Source: UBA2029 sp037447125 (GTDB taxonomy: Bacteria; Chloroflexota; Anaerolineae; Aggregatilineales; Aggregatilineaceae). Taken from it: 23,567 bases of DNA. The stretch's first letter is position 1. Every line of letters starts with the position of its first letter. The translations under genes and the position numbers were made by a program. Shown piece by piece: positions 1 through 8,500 of this stretch. The stretch spans positions 1 through 23,567 of the forward strand of contig JBBIHG010000059.1 in the NCBI GenBank assembly GCA_037447125.1, written 5' to 3'. The notes below the pieces were generated by a model. It made no database searches. It had not been told where the DNA came from and saw only the letters and a list, made by a program, of their open reading frames with translations.

Positions 1-170
1 AACGTTTTGTTCAGGTGATAGCTCATGTGCTCTGAAGTTCATAACACGCTCTAGCTCCCAGGTACTATCATGGTCATTCTAACGGCACTACCGCTGCGAA
101 ACAACGGGCTTGAGCGGATTCTCACGCGATTTTCGTTTCCGGCTGGCGCTGTATGTCTGTGCGTGGGCGC

Positions 171-199
171 TTTACAAGCGGGCCGAACCTATTTATACT
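171..199 (+). promoter_or_regulatory. Sigma-70-like promoter of the arsC leader
   Basis: A TTTACA box (171–176) is followed after exactly 17 nt by TATACT (194–199). This is one mismatch from consensus in each hexamer, with ideal spacing. Transcription would start near 206, a few bases before a Shine–Dalgarno and a short ORF. The promoter is upstream of a terminator and then arsC, so it could drive either a short RNA of about 130 nt or a leader transcript that reads into arsC. Confidence 0.6.
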
Positions 200-225
200 G
201 GGGCAGCGCAGAGGAGAGATGTCCC

Positions 226-276
226 ATGCGTCAGCGACAGCGCCACCCTCATTCCCACAGCAGCGCGAACGACTGA
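226..276 (+). CDS. Possible 16-aa leader peptide upstream of arsC/hisS
   Basis: A short ORF encodes MRQRQRHPHSHSSAND. It has an AGGAG Shine–Dalgarno at 212–216 with 9-nt spacing, and the predicted transcription start lies only about 20 nt upstream. Three Arg codons sit at positions 2, 4 and 6 and three His codons at positions 7, 9 and 11, and the stop is 26 nt before an intrinsic terminator. Promoter, tiny ORF and terminator before a gene is the layout of translation-coupled attenuators. The next genes are arsC and hisS; a His-sensing role for hisS is only a guess, because a 250-bp repeat-containing gap separates arsC from hisS. I could not identify a convincing anti-terminator helix. It may simply be a non-functional short ORF. 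Confidence 0.35.
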   Translation: MRQRQRHPHSHSSAND

Positions 277-302
277 TTGAGCGGCCCTGCCCGGCGCGTG
301 TC

Positions 303-333
303 GAGCGTGGACGGTGGACGCCACGCTCTTTTT
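303..333 (+). terminator. Intrinsic terminator before arsC
   Basis: An 8-bp perfect stem (GAGCGTGG 303–310, CCACGCTC 321–328) with a 10-nt loop is followed directly by TTTTT (329–333). It lies between the promoter at 171–199 and arsC at 404, so it either ends a short transcript or acts as an attenuator. Confidence 0.65.
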
Positions 334-403
334 GTGTCTGTCGGTATTCGTCCACTGGTTGGGATGAGGTATCTCTGTCGGCGAGCACCAGAGGGAGAGA
401 GTC

Positions 404-823
404 ATGGCCCAGAAGGAACGTGTCCTGGTGTTGTGCACGGGCAATTCGGCGCGGTCGCAGATGGCCGAGGGCTGGCTGCGCGCCAGGGCCGGCGACCGCT
501 TCGAGGTTTTCAGCGCAGGCAGCCGTCCGGCCGGCTACGTGCTGCCCGGCGCGATCCAGGCTCTGGCTGAGATCGGCATTGACATCAGCGACGCCCGCTC
601 CAAGAGCCTGCAGGAGTTCATCGGCCAGCCGTTCGACTGCGTGCTCACCGTCTGCGACAGCGCCGCCGAGAACTGCCCTGTCTTCCTTGGGCCGGGCAAG
701 CGCCATCACCGCGACTTCACCGATCCGGCCAAATATGCGGGGGAGGAGCAGATCGCCGTGTTCCGCCGCGTGCGCGACGAGATAGCCGTCTGGCTGACCG
801 AGCTATTTGCCCTGGACGCCTGA
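404..823 (+). CDS. arsC: Arsenate reductase, low-molecular-weight phosphatase fold
   Basis: A 139-aa cytoplasmic protein of the thioredoxin-coupled arsenate reductase type, which reduces arsenate to arsenite for export. The phosphatase loop is CTGNSAR, with the nucleophile Cys11 and Arg17. The two redox cysteines of the ArsC relay are at Cys84 and Cys91 (context TVCDSAAENCP), separating it from plain tyrosine phosphatases. The general-acid region is DFTDPA (Asp107). The usual HW.F.DPA motif reads HHRDFTDPA, so the Trp is not conserved. The start at 404 has a GGGAG Shine–Dalgarno at 393–397. No arsenite pump or ArsR regulator is nearby, so arsenic specificity rests on the cysteine pattern alone. 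Confidence 0.88.
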   Translation: MAQKERVLVLCTGNSARSQMAEGWLRARAGDRFEVFSAGSRPAGYVLPGAIQALAEIGIDISDARSKSLQEFIGQPFDCVLTVCDSAAENCPVFLGPGKRHHRDFTDPAKYAGEEQIAVFRRVRDEIAVWLTELFALDA

Positions 824-944
824 TTGGCCCGCGTAAGGGCGCTGCTCTGCCGCGCCTGGCGCTTGGCGGACCGGTTGCCAGCGCCAGACGAACTTCGACC
901 AGCAGAAGTGGGGGTGTGTTTCACGATGGGGGCAAAATTTCTGA

Positions 945-1026
945 ACCGCAGAGACGCAGAGGACACGGAGAAGAACTAAAAAAAGAGAGTCTTTGCTGTT
1001 CTCCGCGCTCTCTGCGCCTCTGCGGT
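945..1026. repeat. Imperfect palindromic intergenic repeat
   Basis: ACCGCAGAGACGCAGAG on the left (945–961) is mirrored by CTCTGCGCCTCTGCGGT (1010–1026), with a second arm (CACGGAGAA against TTCTCCGCG) and an A-rich centre. It fills most of the arsC–hisS gap. This type of 'CGCAGAG' palindrome is a common dispersed intergenic element. It would form a long hairpin if transcribed from the arsC side and may reduce read-through into hisS. Confidence 0.7.
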
Positions 1027-1076
1027 GGTTTCTTGCCCCAGAAATGAGATACGCCCCAGAAGTGGAGTGATGATCC

Positions 1077-2411
1077 ATGCCCAAAATTGACGCCCGGCTG
1101 CCCAAAGGGATGCGCGACTTCCTGCCGGGGGAGGTGCTCAAGCGCGAGTACGTGATCGGCGTGATCACCGACGTGTTCCAGACGTTCGGCTTCGAGCCGA
1201 TCTACACGCCGGCGTTGGAAATGCTGGAGACGCTGCTCGGCAAGGGCGGTGAAGAGACTGACAAGCTGATCTTCCACGCGCAACACCCTGGCGGCAAAGA
1301 GGAGCTGGCCCTGCGCTATGACCTCACCGTGCCCCTGGCCCGCTACGTGGCCATGCACGAGAACAACCTGACCATGCCCTTCCGCCGCTACCACATCGCC
1401 CCGGTGTGGCGCGGTGACCGCCCACAAAAGGGCCGCTACCGCGAGTTCTTCCAGTGCGATGTGGACATCGTCGGCGTGGCGAGCATGGCCGCCGATGCCG
1501 AGATCATCAGTCTGCTGACGACGGCGCTGGGGCGGCTGGGCTTCGCCGATTTCACCGTGCACATCAACAACCGCAAGCTGCTGACCGGCATCGGCATCTA
1601 CGCCGGCGTGCCCCAGGCGCAGCTTGGCGACCTCTATCGCAGCGTGGACAAGCTGGACAAGATCGGGCTGGATGGCGTACAAGAGGAACTGACAGCCAGC
1701 GGCATTGCCGGCGAGGCCATCGGGCGGATGATGGGCCTGCTGCAGCACCGCGAAGGTGGGCTGGACGCGCTGCGCCAGGTGCGCGCGCAGTTGGCCGGGG
1801 TGCCGGTTGCGCTGGAGGGCATCGGCGAGCTGGAGCAGATGGTCGAGTACCTGGGCGCGATGAAGGTGCCGGAGACGCGCTTCACGGTAGACCTGGCCAT
1901 GGTGCGCGGCCTGGGCTACTACACCGGCCCCGTCTACGAGACGTACATCACCAGGCCGGATAACCTGGGCAGCGTGACCGGCGGCGGGCGCTACGACGAG
2001 CTGGTGGGTATGTTCCGCGGCCAGAGCCTGCCAACGACCGGCTCCAGCCTGGGCATTGAGCGCATCATTGACCTGCTCGATCTACTCAACCTCTACCCGC
2101 CGGAGCTGACCGGCACCGTGGTGCAGGTGATCGTCACCGTCTTCGACGAGCGCACCCAGGGGGAGTCGCTGGCTCTGGCCAATGAACTACGGTCAGCGGG
2201 CATCCGCACCGAGGCGATCATGACCCCCAGGCGCGCTATCGGTAGGCAGGTGCAGTACGCCGACCGCAAGGGCGCGCGTCTGGTCGCCTTCCTGGGCGAG
2301 GACGAGATCAAGGCCGGGCAGGTCAAGCTGAAGCGGCTGAGCGACGGGCAGGAAGTGCTGGTGCCCCGTGCCGAAGCGCCGGCAGCCGCCCGCCGTGTGC
2401 TGGCAGGATGA
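1077..2411 (+). CDS. hisS: Histidyl-tRNA synthetase
   Basis: A class II aminoacyl-tRNA synthetase of 444 aa that charges tRNA-His with histidine. Visible motifs are motif 1 (PIYTPALE, about 41–48), motif 2 (FRRYHIAPVWRGDRPQKGR, 102–120, then EFFQCD), the histidine-specific box RGLGYYTGPVYE (277–288), GGGRYDELVGMF (302–313), and motif 3 (GSSLGIERI, 322–330). The C-terminal 100 residues match the anticodon-binding fold (VIVTVFDE, LRSAGIRTE, GRQVQYADRKGA). A GGAG Shine–Dalgarno (1064–1067) supports the start. It is slightly longer than most bacterial HisRS proteins but otherwise complete. It probably has its own promoter, because a 250-bp repeat-bearing gap separates it from arsC. Confidence 0.97.
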   Translation: MPKIDARLPKGMRDFLPGEVLKREYVIGVITDVFQTFGFEPIYTPALEMLETLLGKGGEETDKLIFHAQHPGGKEELALRYDLTVPLARYVAMHENNLTMPFRRYHIAPVWRGDRPQKGRYREFFQCDVDIVGVASMAADAEIISLLTTALGRLGFADFTVHINNRKLLTGIGIYAGVPQAQLGDLYRSVDKLDKIGLDGVQEELTASGIAGEAIGRMMGLLQHREGGLDALRQVRAQLAGVPVALEGIGELEQMVEYLGAMKVPETRFTVDLAMVRGLGYYTGPVYETYITRPDNLGSVTGGGRYDELVGMFRGQSLPTTGSSLGIERIIDLLDLLNLYPPELTGTVVQVIVTVFDERTQGESLALANELRSAGIRTEAIMTPRRAIGRQVQYADRKGARLVAFLGEDEIKAGQVKLKRLSDGQEVLVPRAEAPAAARRVLAG

Positions 2412-2431
2412 CAACTCACACGAGGCGAGCA

Positions 2432-2616
2432 GGGTCCACGAACGATCTGTTGGGATCGGCTACCTGGCCGCCAGAATTGCCCCCCATCCCCCAGCCCCTT
2501 CCCCCGCGCAGCGCGGAGGGAAGGGGAGCAGGCCCGCCGCTCTTCTCCCTTCCCCCCTCGTGGGGGAAGGGCCGGGGATGGGGGGACAAGCACGCCAACA
2601 ACTTGTTCGTGGACCC
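2432..2616. repeat. 185-bp MITE-like element with 22-bp terminal inverted repeats
   Basis: The outer ends begin with GGGTCCACGAAC (2432–2443) and finish with its exact complement GTTCGTGGACCC (2605–2616). The match extends to 22 bp with three mismatches (2432–2453 against 2595–2616). It encloses a second palindrome. It sits right after the hisS stop and just before the toxin–antitoxin promoter. No transposase ORF is present, so it is non-autonomous or a large RNA hairpin. I did not find an obvious flanking target duplication. Confidence 0.6.
2480..2585. repeat. Inner C/G palindromic repeat, copy 1
   Basis: The ends are CCCCCCATCCCCC (2480–2492) and GGGGATGGGGGG (2574–2585), with further internal stems (CTTCCCCCGCG/CGCGGAGGGAAGG and CCCTTCCCCCC/GGGGGAAGGG). 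The same design recurs at 5418–5520 and 10734–10832, so this is a dispersed family rather than a local accident. Confidence 0.7.
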
Positions 2617-2645
2617 AGGCGGGCCTGGCAGGGTCCGCCCCGTGT

Positions 2646-2651
2646 TATAAT
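2646..2651 (+). promoter_or_regulatory. -10 box of the toxin–antitoxin pair
   Basis: A perfect TATAAT lies 25 nt before the antitoxin start and 12 nt before its GGGAGG Shine–Dalgarno. No good -35 is visible at the right spacing (the 17-nt position reads GCCTGG). The autoregulated expression usual for such pairs would act here, but no clear operator palindrome is seen apart from the neighbouring repeat. Confidence 0.45.
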
Positions 2652-2675
2652 CGGGAAAAGGCGGGAGGTGCCACC

Positions 2676-2909
2676 ATGACCACCAAGACCATCGCGCTCG
2701 AAGACGTGCAGGCCAGCCTGGATACGCTGTTCGCGCTGGTGCGGGAGGGCACCGAGGTCATCATCATGGACGGCAGCAAGCCGTTGGCGCGTGTGTCGCC
2801 CGTCGAGCCGGGCAAGCGCATCCCCGATTTGCATCCGGGAACCTGGATCAGCGATGACTTCGATGAGCCGCTGCCGGACGAGTTCTGGTTGGGCGAAGAA
2901 GGAACATGA
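2676..2909 (+). CDS. Phd/YefM-like antitoxin
   Basis: A 77-aa acidic protein directly upstream of a PIN toxin. The N-terminus (KTIALEDVQASLDTLFALVREGTEVIIMDGSKPLARVSP) has the Phd-fold pattern: a helix over the DNA-binding region, then 'EVII.DG.KP.ARV.P'. The C-terminal tail is rich in Asp/Glu and Trp (ISDDFDEPLPDEFW), typical of the segment that wraps and blocks a VapC toxin. GGGAGG at 2663–2668 decides the start. Its stop overlaps the toxin start (ATGA), implying translational coupling. The expected role, by family, is binding the toxin and repressing its own promoter. Confidence 0.85.
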   Translation: MTTKTIALEDVQASLDTLFALVREGTEVIIMDGSKPLARVSPVEPGKRIPDLHPGTWISDDFDEPLPDEFWLGEEGT

Positions 2910-3292
2910 GATACCTGCTGGATACGCACACATTTCTGTGGTGGGATACGCGATCCAGCAGGCTATCCCGCCATGTGTTCGACCTGATCAGCGACAGGTC
3001 GAATGTCTTGTGGTTGAGCATGGCCAGCGTGTGGAAGATTCAGATTAAGCACCAACTCGCTCGGCTAGAACTGTCTGCGCCGTTAGAAGAGATCATACGA
3101 ATTCAGCAGCGAGAAAACGGCATTAATCTGTTGCCGATTGATTTGTCCCACGTCCTGGGTCTCTCTGATCTGCCCCATCACCACAAAGACCCCTTCGACC
3201 GCCTGCTCGTTGCCCAGGCAATGGCTGAGAACCTGGTCGTGCTCAGCCACGATCCGCAGTTCGCACGTTACCCGGTGCGGGTTGTGTGGTGA
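2906..3292 (+). CDS. vapC: PIN-domain (VapC-family) toxin, probable active-site change
   Basis: A 128-aa PIN-domain ribonuclease-type toxin, full length for its subfamily. It starts with RYLLDTHTFLWW (Asp6) and has the C-terminal motif HHHKDPFDRLLVAQA (Asp95, Asp98) and a late SHDPQF (Asp116). In this subfamily the second acidic residue normally sits in a 'SAWEIAIK'-like motif; here the equivalent segment is SMASVWKIQIK, with Lys44 where Glu is expected. The codon is AAG, one base from GAG. If the alignment is right, metal binding and RNA cleavage may be lost or reduced. The gene overlaps its antitoxin by 4 nt. The name is by family only; the RNA target is unknown. Confidence 0.85.
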   Translation: MRYLLDTHTFLWWDTRSSRLSRHVFDLISDRSNVLWLSMASVWKIQIKHQLARLELSAPLEEIIRIQQRENGINLLPIDLSHVLGLSDLPHHHKDPFDRLLVAQAMAENLVVLSHDPQFARYPVRVVW

Positions 3293-3480
3293 GCGGAGTC
3301 TCGTTGGTAAGGAGTTGCGGCGCCGCGCGCTGAAGCGGCAGCGGCGGCCCATCGTCTGCTGGCAGAGTGAGCGGGATGCCGCCCGCAGTGACGTAGCGCG
3401 ATCCGCCACACAGCCCGACCGGCCACAGTTGGCCCGCGAGCCCGCTGGTGAGGCCACCCTGCGGGGACTGTGAGCGCACG

Positions 3481-5361
3481 ATGTTCGAGAGCCGCGCGCC
3501 CGATGGGGCCGCTCCTGTGCCTGAGAATCGCCCGACGAGCGGCCCCCGGTCTGCGCCGGGCGATCTGCCCGCCGAGCTTGCCCGCTATGGCATCGAATGG
3601 CGGCGCTACCGGCGCACGCTGCGCTTCGCCGCGTGGTTGTTCGCTCGTGTGCTGTTCTGGGAACTGGTGCTGCGTCGTGTGGTTGGGCGCGAGCGCATGG
3701 CCCGCGGTCGCCCGGCCCGCCTGACGCGCTGGGCGAACGAGTTCCGCGTTCTGGCCGCCGACATGGGCGGAGTGATGATCAAGCTCGGTCAGTTCATCTC
3801 CAGTCGCCTGGACGTGCTGCCCCCTGAAGTGATCGCCGAGCTGGCCACCCTGCAGGATGAAGTGCCCAGCGTGCCCTTCGTCCAGATTCGCCGCGTCCTG
3901 GTCGAGGAACTCAGCCCGCCCGAAGATCGCTTCACCGCGTTCGAGGCCGCGCCCGTCGCCGCTGCCTCGCTCGGTCAGGCGCACCGCGCCCGCCTGCCGG
4001 ACGGCGCTCGCGTGGTCGTCAAAGTGCGGCGCCCCGGTATCGGGCGGCTGGTGGCGACCGATCTCAAGGCGCTAGCGGTTGTCGCGCGCTGGGCCATGCG
4101 CCTGCCCTTCATCGCCCGCCGCGCCAATGTCCCCGCCCTGCTCAGCGAGTTCAGCGCCGTGCTGCTGGAGGAGCTGGACTACGCGCATGAAGCGGACAAC
4201 GCCGAAGCCTTCGCCCGCATGTTCGCCGCTGATAAGGGCATCTACATCCCGCGCGTTTACCGCGAGCACTCCACGCACCGCGTGCTCACGCTCGAAGACG
4301 TGACCGCGATCAAGATCACCGACTACGAGCGCATCGAGGCGGCGCGCGTTGATCGCCGCGACGTGGCCCGCCGGCTGATCACCACCTACCTGTGGATGGT
4401 CTTCATCCAGCGCTTCTACCATGCCGATCCGCATCCCGGCAACCTCTTCGTCTATCCGCTCAACCCGGACTCGCCGTCAGGGAGCGGGACGCACGCCGAC
4501 GGTTCGCCGCTGCGCGGGCGGCCCTTCTACCTGATCTTCGTGGACTTTGGCATGGCCGGGCGGCTGACGCCGGAGATCGAGGCCGGGCTGCGCGCGACGC
4601 TCTACGCCCTCACCGCGCGTGACGCCCGCCGCCTGGTTGAGTCCTACCAGCAGCTAGGCGTGCTGCTGCCCGGTGCCGACCTGGCACGAATTGAAGAAGC
4701 ATCGCGGGCGGTGTTCGACCGCGTGTGGGGCATGAGCATGTCCGAGATCAGCACCATGCAACTGCAAGAGATGACCGCGCTGGGCCGCGAGTTCCGCGAC
4801 CTGCTCTTCACGCTGCCCTTCCAGGTGCCGCAGGACTTCCTCTACCTGACGCGCTGTGTGGGCATCCTCAGTGGGCTGGCGACGGGGCTAGACCCGTCGT
4901 TCGATCCCTGGCGGGAGATCGCCCCCTTCGCCCGCGACCTGCTGGCCGAGCGCGAAGACCTGCCGCCTGCCCCCCTGCCGCTCAAGCTGACCCTGCGCGA
5001 TCTGCGCGACCCGGCGGCGCTGCGCGCCCTGCTCAGCGGGGAGCGGGCCGCCCCCTTGCTGGACAGTGGCTTCGAGGCGCTGCGCCGCGCTGTGCAGCTT
5101 CCCGCGCTGGCCGAGGACACGCTGCGCCGCGCCGAGCGGGGCGACCTGACCGTGCGCGCCGCGCTCACCCCCGAAGCCGAGCACCAGGTCGGGCGGCTGG
5201 AACGGGGGCTGGCGCGCCTGGCCGTGGCAATGGTCTTCGCCGGGACAGCCATCAGCGGGGCAGTACTCTATGCGGCAGACGAGCAGGCGCTCGGCGCCGT
5301 CGCGTTGGGGCTGGCGGGGCTGGCGCTGCTGCGTACCCTGATCGGCTGGCGCGAGCGCTGA
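3481..5361 (+). CDS. AarF/UbiB (ABC1) family atypical kinase
   Basis: A protein of about 626 aa from ATG 3481; a GTG at 3448 would add 11 residues. It has the ABC1 hallmarks: KLGQ (101–104), the Ala-rich loop AAASLGQ (160–166) that replaces the glycine loop, Lys181 in VVVKVRRPG, EELDYAHEADN (230–240), HADPHPGN (314–321) and the metal-binding VDFG (354–357). Two hydrophobic segments close the C-terminus (roughly 580–625), giving a membrane tether as in UbiB proteins. Members of the family are ATP-binding proteins linked to quinone biosynthesis or lipid homeostasis. No quinone genes are adjacent, so the exact role cannot be given. It lies 190 bp after the toxin gene and is probably a separate unit. 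Confidence 0.9.
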   Translation: MFESRAPDGAAPVPENRPTSGPRSAPGDLPAELARYGIEWRRYRRTLRFAAWLFARVLFWELVLRRVVGRERMARGRPARLTRWANEFRVLAADMGGVMIKLGQFISSRLDVLPPEVIAELATLQDEVPSVPFVQIRRVLVEELSPPEDRFTAFEAAPVAAASLGQAHRARLPDGARVVVKVRRPGIGRLVATDLKALAVVARWAMRLPFIARRANVPALLSEFSAVLLEELDYAHEADNAEAFARMFAADKGIYIPRVYREHSTHRVLTLEDVTAIKITDYERIEAARVDRRDVARRLITTYLWMVFIQRFYHADPHPGNLFVYPLNPDSPSGSGTHADGSPLRGRPFYLIFVDFGMAGRLTPEIEAGLRATLYALTARDARRLVESYQQLGVLLPGADLARIEEASRAVFDRVWGMSMSEISTMQLQEMTALGREFRDLLFTLPFQVPQDFLYLTRCVGILSGLATGLDPSFDPWREIAPFARDLLAEREDLPPAPLPLKLTLRDLRDPAALRALLSGERAAPLLDSGFEALRRAVQLPALAEDTLRRAERGDLTVRAALTPEAEHQVGRLERGLARLAVAMVFAGTAISGAVLYAADEQALGAVALGLAGLALLRTLIGWRER

Positions 5362-5417
5362 GCGCCGGAGAGGGACTCAATGGCTGTTGGCGGAAGTCAA
5401 CCAGCGGTTGTTCGATG

Positions 5418-5520
5418 ATTGACCCCACCCTAAATCCCTCCCCGCCAGCAGGGAGGGACTTGAGTCTGCTCCCCCTTTCTCCGCTAGCGGGGAAAGGGGG
5501 CCGGGGGGATAGGGGTCAAT
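5418..5520. repeat. C/G palindromic repeat, copy 2
   Basis: The perfect 9-bp ends ATTGACCCC (5418–5426) and GGGGTCAAT (5512–5520) enclose stems built from CCCTCCCCGCC/CAGGGAGGG and CCCCCTTTC/GAAAGGGGG. It occupies the gap between the convergent AarF-like gene and the minus-strand surface protein gene, where it could act as a bidirectional terminator. Confidence 0.7.
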
Positions 5521-5557
5521 CAGGCCCAACCGCGCACCGATTTCCGCCCTGATGTAC

Positions 5558-8500
5558 TCAATCCTCTTTGAGCAACTCAGCCAGCGTCTCGCAGGCCGGG
5601 CACGACTCGTCGGGGCGGACCAGCGCGTAACCCGCTGCGGGGCTGCCCTCGGCGAAGGCGCTGGCGTCCAGGCTGAACAGGATGAGCAGACGCACTCGCC
5701 CATCGGCCATGGCCTGCCCCACAGCGTCCATCAGCCAGCGTGCCTGCTGGGCCAGGGCGATGTTCTGCGCCCAGGCGTAGTCGGGCGGGAGCGGTGAGAG
5801 TCCCTCAGGGGACAGATAGCCAAAGCGCGTGAAGCACAGCGGCTTCGCTTCGCCGAAGGGGGCGGCGGCGCGCTCGCTGACGCCCGACAGGTAGTAGACC
5901 GGGCTGTCGCCGCGCGGATCGTCCGCCGTGCTCACCGGCGACACGGCCCCCAGCGTGTACTGCACCCCGATGCAATCGGCCCAGTCCGCCGCGCCGAGCG
6001 CGGCCAACTGCTGCGCGTAGGCCGCGTCGCTCTCGCCGGGGGCGGCGGGATCATCGAGCGGGCGCAGCGCTCCACTGATCACCAGCGTGTTCGGACTGGC
6101 TGTCTTGATCGCACGGTACGAGAGGGCCAGCACGCGCAGATAGTCTTCCGGGGTCATCAGCGCGTTCGGCTCGCGCCACACCTCGATCCCGTCCGGGCCG
6201 TAGGCGGCCAGCCCGCCGATGTACGCCGTGAACAGGGCCAGGTACTCGGCCCGGTCGAGGGCGGCGAACTCGTCTGCGTCGCCACTGACGCTGAGCAGCA
6301 CCTTGAAGCCGTTGCCCTGCACCTGGGCGATGGTATCTCCCTGCGCGCCGGGCATTGCCCCCACGCGGAAGCGCACATCCAGCGCGATCCACTTCATGCG
6401 CATCCGCCCCGCCTGCAGCAGCGTGCGACTGAGCGCGCCAGTGTGCACCCCAACCGCGAATTCCGTGTCCAGGTCGGCAGTAGCCAGGATCGCCGGGTCC
6501 ACGGTGGGCAGCGCAGCCACATCGGGCAGGGCGGCAGTGGGTCTGGACGTGGGCGAGGGCATGGCGGGCGGCAAGGGCGCGATCTCGGTCATGGTCGCCG
6601 GGGGCGTCGGCGACGGCGGAGTGCCGGTCGGCGCGGCGGTAGGCGTGGGCGTTGCCGTCGGGGTTGCTGTCGGCTCTGGAACGGTGACGGTGAGCGTTTC
6701 CGCGCCGATCAGACTCTCGCCGAGCCACACTTCGATGGTCAAGGGGCCGGGCTGTTCGCCGGCGGTGAAGGTGAATGGCTGGCCGGGCTGCCCTGCGCCG
6801 TGCGCGACGACCATCTCGCCAGAGAGCACGCGCCACTGCAGCACGAGCGGTTCTGCCGCCAGCGGACGGGCCAGACGGTAGGCGAGCACGGCGGCGTCCA
6901 GGCCGGGCGCAGCCCCAGTAGCCAACAGATCGCTGACGATCACCCCGCCCAGGTTCTGGTCGGCGGCGCGAGCCAGGCGAGCGGCCAGCGCGCGGGCGTC
7001 GGTGATCCACATCGTGCGCAGCAGAGCGCCCTGAGCGTCGCGGTAGACGAGGGCGGGGGTCTGCGCCGCCTCGTCGAAGCGCCACTCCGCCGCGACCCCG
7101 GCGGGAGAGGCCAGGCGCGCGGCGACGGTCTGGCCGGGCGCGGCCTCGCCGGATGGCTTTAGAGCCACGTCACCCAGATAGGCCAGCGCCTCCTCAAAGT
7201 CCAGCGGGACCAGCGTCCCGTCCGCCGCCGCCTCGACGCTGAGCGCGCTCAGGCCGAGCAGTAGTCTGTTGCGGCTGACCTGGGTCGCTGCCCAGTTCAG
7301 GGCGCGATCCACGTCCGCGCCCGGCGCATAGGCGGCGGGATCGAGCGGCCCCCGCACAACCAGCGCGTCGGCGACGCTTCCCAAAGCGGCCAGGTCATAA
7401 CCGCCGCTGTCCCAGGCGTCGGCGCCGAGCGGGACCGGCATGGGTACAACGACTGTCAGCGTCCGGCCCGCGCGGTGCAGCGACGCAGCCATCTCGCGGG
7501 CGAAGGCGGCGAAGGCGGCACGCAAGTCGGACGCCACGCCCCGGTAATCCACCGCCACTCCGGCGTGTCCGGGGTCGGCCAGGACGAAGGCGGCGATCTG
7601 CCGGACGTGTTCGGCGCGCAGTGCTGGATTCTCCAGAAGGGCGCGCACCGTTGCGGTATCGAGCACAGCGGGGTCAACGAAGTTCTGAGCGTAGGGCACC
7701 ACGGCGTAGCCCTGGTTGGTCGTGTAGCCAGGGGCCAGCACAACATCGAGCGCGCCAGAGAGTGTGGGGCGCAGCCGCCCCGGCAGAATCGTCGGGTTGG
7801 CGGCCAGTACATCCGCGTCCAACGTGTCCTGCAAACCCAGCACCAGCCCCACCTGGCGCCCTTCGCCCATCTCGCGCAGCAGCGCCACGCAGCGGGGCAG
7901 ATAGGACAGCGTGGCGCTCACCACACCGGCTTCGTTCGCCCCGCTCGCCAGGTACTCCCACACGTTGGCGGTTGCATTCCAGGCGTGCAGGGCCGGCGTA
8001 TCCGGCGATGCAACCGCCGGCAAGGTCGCGACGCTGACGGTGAGGCTCGCAGGCGGTGCGCCCCCTTGGCTGAGACTGTAGATGGCGCTGGCCAGCGCGT
8101 GGTTAGGCGGCAGATCGGCGGGGCAATGCCAGCCGCGCACCGGGAAACGCCCGGCCAGGTAGTCCGCCGGCGTCAGCAGGGTGATCTGTATATCGAAAGG
8201 GGCACTCAGCACGTCCGGTTCGGCAGCGATCGCCAGTCCATCAAGCTCCAGGCGTGGCGACTCCGCCGCCAGTGTGAGCCGGTCGGAGACCAACGGCGTG
8301 CCGGGGGGCGCGCCGCTCCTGCCGCCCAGGATGTCCTCCGCGATCTCCGCCACGTCAAGCAGCGAGAAGGGGGGCAGCAGCAGCGCGACCAGGAAGAGCG
8401 GCATGGCCAGGGCGATGCCGATCAGCGCAGCGCGCGCGTAGCCCTGCTGTTGCCTGCGGCGACGCGAGCGCTTTGGCCGCGGCGGGACAGGGGGCGGCGC

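Noticed and set aside
70..225. Upstream in-frame extension of the leader ORF to ATG 70
   Set aside because: It would have to be transcribed from before the window's visible promoter and has no ribosome site; the ATG at 226 has one.
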